Shown: positions 1 through 6,043, numbered from the stretch's first letter. The stretch is 8,343 bases of DNA from Bdellovibrionota bacterium (GCA_030836365.1 JAURQB010000109.1:1-8343); one strand, 5' to 3'. The notes: generated by a model from the sequence alone, not told the origin. Program-made: numbers and translations.

Positions 1-2398
1 CAACTGATAATATGTGAGCCCACCCACTGTGGACGACATTCGGTTTTCCCGTTTTACATTTTTCTATTCGATTGGGTCTAATATAAAATGGGTCGCGATC
101 TGGAGGGTTATAGTATAGCTCGATAGCATAGAGATACCACTGATCTGGAGTGAGATCCCTAATGGGGACGGTTGGGTTATCGTCCTTAATAATCCATCCA
201 GAGTCTTCAAGAATACCTGGTGTTTCAAGCCTGGGGGATTCGTCAGGTGTGTGATGTAAAACAATTCTTTTCCATGGGTTGTTGGAATAAGTCTCACTAA
301 CCCCAAGATCATTTGATTTCACGAAACTTGTATCTTGCTCCACTAGATTATAATCTATCAAGTTGCCGCTTTGAATGATTCCAAAATCATCTTCTTCTCC
401 AAGGTATCCCAATTCACTAGGTTCTCGGTATTCTTTATAATAAATCCTTGCCTCGTGAAATGTTCCTTCAGTTGGAAGATCGAAATTAACGTTAAACGAT
501 GTAGATGAAGAGTTACAATTTCCAATATTAGGCCCATTAAATACGGGGGGAGTAAAATGAAAATTAAAACATTTAAATTTTAAATCTTCAGTGCTAGTAG
601 TTTTTCCAACTCTGTTTTCACCGAGTTGATCTGACTCCTTTAAGCCGATGGCAAAACAATAAGCATTCGACTCTTGAGGATTGTTACCTGCAACTAGATT
701 TGAAACGGTTAGTTCTGTGAGAGATGTATTATTTAGCAGGAACCTGTTTGCAATACGTGGGATAAGGTATCCCGTGTCAGTCTCAGTATTGATATCTGAA
801 TTAAAAACCTCTTGAATCGGTCCGTTATTGAGTTTATAAAAAATTCGATACTCATTAAAAATTCCGGAACTCGTGTCTGGCAACTGCCAATTCATTGACA
901 GCGAGGCGAGTGAGCCCGTTGAGTAGACACTCGATATTCCATTAAAAGGTGCCAACGGCGGAGAAGTTTTACCGATACCTTCAAGCCCAGCCTCATACCC
1001 TTGTATAGTCGCTCCATCGCACATTTTAATTGCGGCAACTTTAAAATAATAAGTTTTGTGAGACTGAAGGCCTTGAACGCGAAAAGAGTCAACAACACCT
1101 GTTATATCAAGATCAATTGAGCCTTTCAGGTTCAAACTATTTTGAATATCAAATTGGGATGGGATCTCATCTTCAAATGCCCATATACGATATTGGTTAC
1201 AACCACGACAAGGGTTAAATTTGACAATTGCTTCAGAGTACCCCGCAATACTTGGAGGGATTTGAACCTGTGCAATTCCGTCAAAGCTTACATCTTCTTC
1301 TGCTGGGACTGAGAATTGTAAAATATGATAATTCTGATCAACAACACGACCATTGCGCTCTTCTACAATTTCTGTCGCAGACCTAACCGCCATGAAGTAT
1401 GTTTGTCCACTTTCAAGACCATCTAGGTCAAAGGTTGTTGAATTAATATTTGTTACAGTCGCGTCTGGTATGGCTCCGTTCATTTCGAGTCTTTCAAGTA
1501 AATTGTTTTCAGAAGTATCCCAATAGATGTAATACCCTGTTGGTGAATAGGAAGATATTCTGGCGATTTCTTTGTTTATCGTGTCTTCAAAATCTGCATA
1601 TGTGGAGTATGAAATTTCTTGAGTTAATACAAGCTGAAATTTTTCTTCCTTAGATGTATTTAGTCTATTTATTGTCTGGGTGAGTTCGTCAGACCTTGTG
1701 GCAATACTCCAACCGAGTTTTGCACCAGACTCTCTCGCGCAGCCCTGTCTCTCTTCAACCGTTTTTATGCCATCAAATTTGGGAAAATAGTAATTGTAAG
1801 TACAAAGCTTAAAATAGCTTTGAGGATTAAGTTTTGTGTTGTTATTAATGTCTCGCGCGATGATGTTGTAAATACCACAATTTCCAGTCTCGCCAATGTC
1901 TACAGTAACAACAAATTCACCATTACTATTTAATTTTAAACCCGCATCCGGAAATGATGCGACTGGTGGGCTATTTCCTGCAATATCGTCTTTTACAATT
2001 TCATACATGTAGATAATGTCTGTTTTTCCCGTTTCGAAATCTTCTTGAGGAGGAATTGCAGGATAAGATTCATCTCCTATGGTTACGGTTACAGGTGGAA
2101 ACCAGATGGTTACTTTTGTATCAGACGTAGCTTGTATTTTACTGATTCCACTGAATGAAAAATCTGGTTCGAGCTCTGTAAAGGAGCCACCTTCACTGGT
2201 CGCATTAATTGTAGAGGAGTCATTTGCAGAGTCATCTTCTTCTTGGTTTGTATCATCTCCAGAAGATGGAGGAGGTGGATTACCATCACTAGTGATTTCA
2301 GTCTGGTCTTTGTTCTCTGGATCTTCTTTTATTTCACCTACACAACCAATCATTGTGATTGATATTAGGTAAATCAGAAAAGAGAACTTTTTATGCAT
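1..2398 (-). CDS. Large modular Fn3/Ig-like lipoprotein, C-terminus beyond the left edge
   Basis: Reading the minus strand from the ATG at 2398-2396 gives 799 codons with no stop, leaving the window at base 1, so the 3' end is missing. The protein starts with MHKKFSF, a hydrophobic stretch and a lipobox-like MIGC, which makes Cys19 the likely lipidated residue. Residues 22-62 form an acidic, Ser/Pro/Asn-rich linker with four prolines in a row. Five modules follow, each opening with an F-x-G motif (Phe at about 82, 208, 372, 485 and 620). Most close with an aromatic beta-strand typical of Fn3 (TYFMAVRS near 333, TYYFKVAA near 449, WYLYAIEL near 754). Ten cysteines lie after Cys19, including PCRGC at 396-400. 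A GAGGGAG ribosome site sits 9 bases upstream. I infer an envelope-anchored, possibly surface-exposed binding or structural protein. No enzymatic domain is recognisable and no specific family is claimed. Confidence 0.87.
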   Translation of the reverse strand, partial: MHKKFSFLIYLISITMIGCVGEIKEDPENKDQTEITSDGNPPPPSSGDDTNQEEDDSANDSSTINATSEGGSFTELEPDFSFSGISKIQATSDTKVTIWFPPVTVTIGDESYPAIPPQEDFETGKTDIIYMYEIVKDDIAGNSPPVASFPDAGLKLNSNGEFVVTVDIGETGNCGIYNIIARDINNNTKLNPQSYFKLCTYNYYFPKFDGIKTVEERQGCARESGAKLGWSIATRSDELTQTINRLNTSKEEKFQLVLTQEISYSTYADFEDTINKEIARISSYSPTGYYIYWDTSENNLLERLEMNGAIPDATVTNINSTTFDLDGLESGQTYFMAVRSATEIVEERNGRVVDQNYHILQFSVPAEEDVSFDGIAQVQIPPSIAGYSEAIVKFNPCRGCNQYRIWAFEDEIPSQFDIQNSLNLKGSIDLDITGVVDSFRVQGLQSHKTYYFKVAAIKMCDGATIQGYEAGLEGIGKTSPPLAPFNGISSVYSTGSLASLSMNWQLPDTSSGIFNEYRIFYKLNNGPIQEVFNSDINTETDTGYLIPRIANRFLLNNTSLTELTVSNLVAGNNPQESNAYCFAIGLKESDQLGENRVGKTTSTEDLKFKCFNFHFTPPVFNGPNIGNCNSSSTSFNVNFDLPTEGTFHEARIYYKEYREPSELGYLGEEDDFGIIQSGNLIDYNLVEQDTSFVKSNDLGVSETYSNNPWKRIVLHHTPDESPRLETPGILEDSGWIIKDDNPTVPIRDLTPDQWYLYAIELYYNPPDRDPFYIRPNRIEKCKTGKPNVVHSGWAHILSV

Positions 2399-2407
2399 GA
2401 TTAAAAT

Positions 2408-2414
2408 CTCCCTC
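2408..2414 (-). promoter_or_regulatory. Ribosome binding site of the lipoprotein gene
   Basis: On the minus strand this reads GAGGGAG, 9 bases before the ATG at 2398. It is a near-consensus Shine-Dalgarno and fixes the start just before the lipoprotein signal peptide. Confidence 0.75.
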
Positions 2415-2496
2415 ACTAAAGCAGAAAATTAAATTTTCCAATACTCAATCTTAACACTCAACTATATCGGGATTCTTTAGCTAACCCTTTAAAAAA

Positions 2497-2524
2497 TTGT
2501 TATCAGGTTTACTTAACTTAAAAT
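2497..2524 (+). promoter_or_regulatory. Possible promoter for trmK
   Basis: TTGTTA (2497-2502) and TAAAAT (2519-2524) are 16 bases apart, with 4/6 and 5/6 matches to the sigma-70 consensus. The -10 box overlaps the first copy of the 15-bp direct repeat, so a protein binding that repeat would touch this promoter. The transcript would have a leader of about 110 bases before the small ORF at 2642. In AT-rich DNA such matches arise easily by chance. Confidence 0.3.
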
Positions 2525-2535
2525 TAATAACTTAG
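2521..2535. repeat. 15-bp direct repeat, copy 1
   Basis: AAATTAATAACTTAG occurs here and again, identically, at 2611-2625; the copies start exactly 90 bp apart. The flanking bases differ on both sides. This copy overlaps the -10 box of the candidate trmK promoter. Confidence 0.8.
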
Positions 2536-2610
2536 CTCTAGGGCTTGAGGTGATTCCAGATACTTGACCCTGTGTAAATAAACTACTGTTTTACGGAGAA
2601 TTTGTTTATC

Positions 2611-2625
2611 AAATTAATAACTTAG
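2611..2625. repeat. 15-bp direct repeat, copy 2
   Basis: Second identical copy of AAATTAATAACTTAG, ending 6 bases before the AGAAGG ribosome site of the small leader ORF. It could be an operator half of a paired site or the trace of a small duplication. Confidence 0.8.
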
Positions 2626-2641
2626 TGTGTAGAAGGTGAAA

Positions 2642-2716
2642 ATGCCTATAAAAATCGCATGCAATGGTATAAATGATGGATTTCATAAACAACTAAGCGT
2701 GGAGTACTCTGATTGA
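2642..2716 (+). CDS. Possible 24-aa leader peptide coupled to trmK
   Basis: ATG at 2642 opens a 24-codon frame (begins MPIKIACNG, ends VEYSD) that stops with TGA at 2714-2716. The TGA overlaps the TTG start of trmK in a TTGA arrangement, the usual geometry for translational coupling. A good ribosome site, AGAAGG at 2631-2636, lies 5 bases before the ATG. The peptide has no run of regulatory codons and no hydrophobic segment, so attenuation by a particular amino acid is not suggested. No similarity is recognised. It could be a real leader whose translation delivers ribosomes to the weak TTG start, or a chance ORF. The combination of ribosome site and overlap is the only support. Confidence 0.4.
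   Translation: MPIKIACNGINDGFHKQLSVEYSD
2701..2704 (+). promoter_or_regulatory. Ribosome binding site deciding the TTG start of trmK
   Basis: GGAG lies 8 bases before the TTG at 2713. An in-frame TGA at 2710-2712 immediately precedes that TTG, so the gene cannot start further upstream. The next in-frame TTG (2719) would be 14 bases away, which is too far. Confidence 0.65.
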
Positions 2717-3363
2717 ACTTGAAAGGTCGATTAAAACATATCTCGGATGTCTTTAATATAAAGGATTATGACTTTATTATTGATACGTGTTGTGATCACG
2801 GCCACTTGGGTTTAGCATTGTCGAAAAAATCATCTTTGGCGAATATCATTTTGATTGATATAAATCAGGGAATTATCCATCGACTCAATAAAAATAAATT
2901 ACCTAAAAATGTGAAAACACTTTGTCTCGATGCTCAGTTGTATGAACTGGAAAAAGGTAAAAGCCTCGTCATTGTCGCAGGTGTTGGTGGAGAGCTTGCG
3001 GTTAAAATTATTAGTTCAATAATGAATAAAAAACACGTGGGATGTGAAGTTGATTTTATTATTGCCGCCAATAATAAAAATCATCTTGTGAGAGATAAAT
3101 TACAATCTCTGGATTACAGAAGTTTTAGGGAAAACTTGATATTTGATGGTGGAATTGGATATGAAGTAATATTTTCTAAGTTTATGAAGGGAAAGGATTT
3201 TGACTCTGTCGGAAAGCAGATGTTTGATCAAAAAAATGAGGAACATCTTTTTTTTGCGAAAAAAAAATGGGAATTATATCAGGTAAAAAGTCGGTATCAA
3301 CCGAATTATGAAAACATCTATCAAGAATATGAAGGATTACTTCAAAGCTTTGATCTCGATTGA
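2713..3363 (+). CDS. trmK: tRNA (adenine(22)-N1)-methyltransferase TrmK family
   Basis: This 216-aa cytosolic protein belongs to the SAM-dependent TrmK/COG2384 family, which methylates N1 of A22 in the D-loop of some tRNAs. The SAM-binding motif I is DTCCDHGHLG at residues 24-33, the acidic end of the second strand is LIDI at 47-50, a CLDA follows at 71-74, and the family signature AGVGGE is at 89-94. The CCDHG form of motif I recalls proteobacterial members rather than the Bacillus type; that is from memory. The family's usual LQP-type motif after strand 4 reads IIAANN here (116-121), which is odd. The charged, lysine-rich C-terminal tail (about 160-216) fits the helical domain of the family, somewhat short. 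The start is TTG, preceded by GGAG. Its 3' end overlaps the convergent gene by 27 bp. Confidence 0.85.
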   Translation: MNLKGRLKHISDVFNIKDYDFIIDTCCDHGHLGLALSKKSSLANIILIDINQGIIHRLNKNKLPKNVKTLCLDAQLYELEKGKSLVIVAGVGGELAVKIISSIMNKKHVGCEVDFIIAANNKNHLVRDKLQSLDYRSFRENLIFDGGIGYEVIFSKFMKGKDFDSVGKQMFDQKNEEHLFFAKKKWELYQVKSRYQPNYENIYQEYEGLLQSFDLD

Positions 3364-3771
3364 TGTTTCAGCTATTAAATCATTAAAGTGAATAAATTTG
3401 CCATCACTCATTTTTACGACATGGTAGGTAAATTTTTGATCAAAAATAAAACCATTTAAAGCAGAGTTAATAATCTCATTTTTATTAAGTTCTTTGCCAC
3501 TAGCCCCTCCTTCTAGCGCAATTATTGATGCTTGGAGATAGTCAATTTCAATGCATGGACACAAAAGACAACCGCTTCTTTTAAGTGCTTCGTACCTGTG
3601 ATGTCCATCAATAATCATCTTCGATTTTAAATCAATCACCACTGGACGAAGTTGGTAGATATTGTTGTGGAATAACTTTTGAATGATTTCTACTTTCTCA
3701 AGAAAAACCTTCTCGTGTGGTTTTAAGTGATGTATCTCAATCAGTTTTATTTGAAGTTCAGCTAATTTCAT
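3337..3771 (-). CDS. ParB/sulfiredoxin-fold protein resembling free serine kinase SerK/SbnI
   Basis: A complete 144-aa protein in the ParB-like fold. HLKPHE (15-20) is followed by a helix, then LRPVVID (41-47) and IIDGHHRYEALKRSG (53-67). The PHE glutamate together with DGHHR is the arrangement I associate with SerK and SbnI, small kinases that phosphorylate free L-serine and in which that glutamate is catalytic. Plasmid-partition ParB proteins are much longer and carry a helix-turn-helix, which is absent here. The C-terminal half (about 70-144) is less familiar. No siderophore or serine-pathway genes are adjacent, so the substrate is unproven. The gene lies divergent to the 611-aa membrane protein across 47 bp and convergent with trmK, overlapping it by 27 bp. 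The ribosome site is poor. A 'ParB-like, function unknown' label is the safe fallback. Confidence 0.65.
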   Translation of the reverse strand: MKLAELQIKLIEIHHLKPHEKVFLEKVEIIQKLFHNNIYQLRPVVIDLKSKMIIDGHHRYEALKRSGCLLCPCIEIDYLQASIIALEGGASGKELNKNEIINSALNGFIFDQKFTYHVVKMSDGKFIHFNDLIAETSIEIKALK

Positions 3772-3780
3772 ATTTTTACT

Positions 3781-3809
3781 GTCATAATTTTTTTATCTCA
3801 TTTTGTCGA
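3781..3809 (-). promoter_or_regulatory. Possible promoter for the SerK-like gene
   Basis: On the minus strand TCGACA (3809-3804) and TATGAC (3786-3781) are 17 bases apart, with 5/6 and 4/6 consensus matches. Transcription would start only a few bases before the ATG at 3771, giving a nearly leaderless message. That would fit the lack of a visible ribosome site. The call is weak because the region is AT-rich. Confidence 0.3.
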
Positions 3810-3817
3810 TATGAGAT
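3795..3817. promoter_or_regulatory. Inverted repeat before the 611-aa membrane protein gene
   Basis: ATCTCAT (3795-3801) and ATGAGAT (3811-3817) are perfect 7-base arms around a 9-base centre, ending one base before the ATG at 3819. As DNA this could be an operator shared by the two divergent genes. As RNA it is a hairpin whose right arm contains the only purine-rich, ribosome-site-like bases (GAGA). Confidence 0.5.
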
Positions 3818-3818
3818 T

Positions 3819-5654
3819 ATGAAAATCTACTTTTTTTGCTTATGTTTTGTTATATCGACTACTCCAACTGTTGGATTTAGTATTTCTTCGGAGCAAAAAT
3901 CAACAATGATAGAGGAATGCGTGAAGGAGTTCGGCTACACTGAGGTTAAATGTGAAGAGTGGCTAAATAAAGAGTCTGATCGGGAAGAACTTGAGCAGCT
4001 TGGAGATGATGGTCAAAATGTAGAAAGCGTTACTGTCGATGCAGCGACGACAGCATTATTATTTATTAGTATTATTGCCTCTATTATTTCTTCTGTAAAA
4101 GATTCAAAATTAAGGCCATCTGGTATTGTTTCAATAGTGATTGGAGTTCTTGTCGGAGTTTCATGGATTGTCTTTTCCATTACTCAGTGGGCGAAAATGT
4201 CCAAACACAAAAAAGAGGTTAAGGATAAATATGGTGATAGTTTAACTTTAACTAAAACAACAGATGAAAATTATGCCGAGCTTCAGACTAAGGTGATGGA
4301 CGAATATATTGATGATTTAAAAAACCAAATTGAGGTTCATGAAGTTAGAAGAGCTGGAGCTAGGGCGGGAGTTATTGGATTTGCTATTCCGCTTCTTATC
4401 TCAGCGATAGAATTAGTTCTTTGCGTAGTACCGTATACGTCTACCTTTGCCACTGCTCGTGGTTGGTGCTCTGACCCATCAAGCGCGGCTAGCAATATTA
4501 ATTCAAAAAGACCGAGGATTTTAAGTTTTTTATTTCCAAGCTCATACGCAGGTAGTTCTGATATTGAGGTTTCTGATGAAGGTAAGAAAAATGTTTTGAC
4601 AGGTCTTCAAAAGTTTTTAGGAGTGTTGGGGGCGGTTGCTTTAGTACCAATTTTGAGCCTTGTAAAAGGCAAGAATTTATTAAAAGTAAGTGTCTTCACC
4701 AGGTGTGTTGCTTATGGTGTTGATGTTGCGATAATGGTAATTCAATCAAGTTATCAACAAAAAATTATCGACGAACTAAATACACGTATTGATGACATAG
4801 AGCTACTAAAGGAGCAATTGCTTCAAGAGCTTGATGGGAGTGCTAATCTCAGCGGGGGATCTATTCCTGGACAAGAGATTAGTCCTTCATTGAGTTTGTC
4901 AGGTGAAGGAAGTGATGGAAATTTTTATCAAAATAATTGCGTCGATCAAAAAGAGGGTGAAATTATTACTGATCCAGGGTGTAAGAGCGAGGAAAAAATA
5001 AGTTTATCCAATGGATTAAGTCCTACAAATCCATTCACAGATCTAATAGATGTAGAAGGAGTAAATACCAATCCAATAGAAACGGTCAAAGCTGCTGAGC
5101 GGCTACTTAATGAAAAAATATCTCCAGATGAAGCATTTAAATCTCTCGGAGTAAACGATGGTGCTTTAATGGAGCGACTCACTAAAGATTTATTAAAAAA
5201 GGCAGTGGAGAAAAAACCTGATCTATTTGGAAAGGGTGGGTCATTTGATCAAGCTGTTGAGAACGAGTTTATCAAACAGTTAAAGCAAGTAGCAGCGCTT
5301 GTAGATAAACTAAGTCCTGAGCAAAAAACAGCACTTGGTAACATGACGGAAATTTCTTCAGAAGAAATAAATAATAAGAAGGAAAAAAACTCTTTTGTCG
5401 ATGCATTAAATAGGAAAAAGAACAGAAACGATTTACCATCTGTAAATTTGCCAAAGTTAAAAATAGGGAACTTGCGTGGAGGTGGTGAAGCGTCTCAAAG
5501 AGAAAGTATTTCAAGCAATACCGCACCTATTTTAAAAAAATACAAATTCGATGAAAAAGATATTAACGAGAATGAAAAAGCGTCTCTTTGGCAGCTATTA
5601 CGTCATCGCTATATGAAGTCTGGTTATCCTCGATTGTTTAATTTAGATAAGTAA
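3819..5654 (+). CDS. Multi-pass membrane protein with long charged C-terminal region, function unknown
   Basis: I start the protein (611 aa) at the ATG at 3819 because the sequence from there is a clear signal peptide (MKIYFFCLCFVIS, likely cut after about residue 19-20). The frame stays open upstream to a GTG at 3717, but that part lies inside the divergent gene. Residues 22-70 are acidic, with Cys34 and Cys45. Hydrophobic segments lie at about 75-93, 102-121, 183-204 and 264-282. A weaker one at 291-310 contains Arg295 and Asp302. Residues 313-338 look like a coiled coil. The rest is a low-complexity, charged, Ser/Asn-rich region with Cys374 and Cys388, ending in WQLLRHRY...SGYPRLF. No enzyme motif or known family is recognised. 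The ribosome site is weak and lies inside a dyad. The gene stops 2 bp from the convergent tRNA. Confidence 0.8.
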   Translation: MKIYFFCLCFVISTTPTVGFSISSEQKSTMIEECVKEFGYTEVKCEEWLNKESDREELEQLGDDGQNVESVTVDAATTALLFISIIASIISSVKDSKLRPSGIVSIVIGVLVGVSWIVFSITQWAKMSKHKKEVKDKYGDSLTLTKTTDENYAELQTKVMDEYIDDLKNQIEVHEVRRAGARAGVIGFAIPLLISAIELVLCVVPYTSTFATARGWCSDPSSAASNINSKRPRILSFLFPSSYAGSSDIEVSDEGKKNVLTGLQKFLGVLGAVALVPILSLVKGKNLLKVSVFTRCVAYGVDVAIMVIQSSYQQKIIDELNTRIDDIELLKEQLLQELDGSANLSGGSIPGQEISPSLSLSGEGSDGNFYQNNCVDQKEGEIITDPGCKSEEKISLSNGLSPTNPFTDLIDVEGVNTNPIETVKAAERLLNEKISPDEAFKSLGVNDGALMERLTKDLLKKAVEKKPDLFGKGGSFDQAVENEFIKQLKQVAALVDKLSPEQKTALGNMTEISSEEINNKKEKNSFVDALNRKKNRNDLPSVNLPKLKIGNLRGGGEASQRESISSNTAPILKKYKFDEKDINENEKASLWQLLRHRYMKSGYPRLFNLDK

Positions 5655-5656
5655 GA

Positions 5657-5732
5657 TGGCGGTTCCAAAGGGATTCGAACCCCTGACTGCGCTTTAGGAA
5701 AGCGCTGTTATATCCGATTTAACTATGGAACC
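5657..5732 (-). tRNA. tRNA-Arg (anticodon CCU)
   Basis: On the minus strand the sequence folds as a 76-nt tRNA with an encoded CCA. The acceptor arms are GGTTCCA and TGGAACC. The D-arm stem is GTTA/TAAC with GG in the loop. The anticodon stem GCGCT/AGCGC encloses the loop TTCCTAA. The T-arm is AGGGG/CCCTT around TTCGAAT. The discriminator base is G. The anticodon CCU reads AGG arginine codons. The 5' end is at 5732 and the gene points toward the 3' end of the membrane protein gene. No U-run terminator follows it. Confidence 0.95.
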
Positions 5733-5738
5733 TTTTCA

Positions 5739-5766
5739 TTTGTTTAACATTATATTATTTTAGAAT
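5739..5766 (+). promoter_or_regulatory. Possible promoter of yggT, face to face with the tRNA promoter
   Basis: TTTGTT (5739-5744) and TAGAAT (5761-5766) are 16 bases apart on the plus strand. yggT needs its own start here because the upstream neighbour is the divergent tRNA. The boxes overlap those of the tRNA promoter, so the two would compete for polymerase. This is a weak call in AT-rich DNA. Confidence 0.3.
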
Positions 5767-5776
5767 GAATATTCAA
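5749..5776 (-). promoter_or_regulatory. Promoter of tRNA-Arg
   Basis: On the minus strand TTGAAT (5776-5771) and a perfect TATAAT (5754-5749) are 16 bases apart. The predicted start, near 5742, is about 10 bases before the mature tRNA 5' end, a normal distance. The -35 box lies inside the small inverted repeat at 5767-5784. Confidence 0.6.
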
Positions 5777-5784
5777 AAATATTC
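5767..5784. repeat. Inverted repeat between tRNA-Arg and yggT
   Basis: GAATATT (5767-5773) and AATATTC (5778-5784) are perfect 7-base arms around CAAA. It overlaps the -35 box of the tRNA promoter and ends 2 bases before the yggT ribosome site. No U-run follows, so it is not a terminator. Confidence 0.5.
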
Positions 5785-5786
5785 TT

Positions 5787-5792
5787 CAGGAG
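5787..5792 (+). promoter_or_regulatory. Ribosome binding site deciding the TTG start of yggT
   Basis: CAGGAG lies 7 bases before the TTG at 5800. The same frame has a stop (TAG) at 5761-5763 and no ATG or GTG between it and 5800, so TTG is the best start. Confidence 0.7.
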
Positions 5793-5799
5793 CCTTATT

Positions 5800-6021
5800 T
5801 TGATAAGAGCACTTATTGACCTATATATTCTCTTACTAGTCGTCGACGTCATTATTAGCTATATCCCACAAATAAGAAATCACCAAATTTGTTTGCAAAT
5901 TAAAAAACTCGCAAACTATTCTTGCGGGCCTGTCAGAAAAATATTACCGAAAAATCAGCCTTTTGATTTTTCGGCCATTGCGGTTATTTTTGCACTCAAC
6001 CTCATCAAAGTGCTGTGGTGA
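5800..6021 (+). CDS. yggT: YggT family small membrane protein
   Basis: A 73-aa inner-membrane protein with two hydrophobic helices (about 4-22 and 57-72). It shows the family's conserved blocks: SYIP at 20-23 after helix 1, PVRKILP at 44-50, and FDFS at 55-58 leading into helix 2. This is a single-repeat member; the E. coli protein carries two such repeats. The molecular role is not settled. The family is often near cell-division or ion-homeostasis genes, and a divisome-like gene lies two genes downstream here, separated by its own promoter. The TTG start is supported by CAGGAG. It ends 109 bp before the next gene. Confidence 0.75.
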   Translation: MIRALIDLYILLLVVDVIISYIPQIRNHQICLQIKKLANYSCGPVRKILPKNQPFDFSAIAVIFALNLIKVLW

Positions 6022-6043
6022 TCGAGATCGTCCTGTTGAATAT

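Larger units (their letters stand above)
2399..2641. other. Divergent intergenic region between the lipoprotein gene and trmK
   Basis: This AT-rich stretch must hold the start signals for the minus-strand lipoprotein gene and the plus-strand trmK unit. It contains two copies of a 15-bp direct repeat and a modest plus-strand promoter candidate. On the minus strand a TATAGT lies around 2462-2467, but no good -35 box matches it. I see no terminator hairpin and no structured-RNA signature. Confidence 0.5.

Noticed and set aside
892..1098. Short minus-strand ORF, with others at 64-312 (minus) and 1450-1653 (plus)
   Set aside because: All are out-of-frame or antisense shadows of the 799-codon lipoprotein frame.
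2079..2372. 97-codon plus-strand ORF
   Set aside because: It lies wholly antisense to the lipoprotein's signal peptide and linker, has no ribosome site, and its Ser/Gly/Val-rich translation reflects the complementary strand.
2564..2592. TTGACC as a -35 box for trmK
   Set aside because: A good -35 match, but there is no -10-like hexamer at 15-19 bases downstream.
3337..3771. Chromosome or plasmid partition protein ParB
   Set aside because: Only the small ParB-like fold is present. There is no helix-turn-helix or dimerisation domain and no parA or parS nearby, and the Glu20 plus DGHHR pattern fits the SerK/SbnI type better.
3717..3818. Longer start (GTG at 3717) for the membrane protein
   Set aside because: It would add 34 residues ahead of a clear signal peptide and overlap the start of the divergent gene. 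ATG 3819 begins directly with the signal sequence.
5767..5784. Hairpin read as an intrinsic terminator
   Set aside because: The stem is almost all A/T and is not followed by a T-run on either strand at the right distance.
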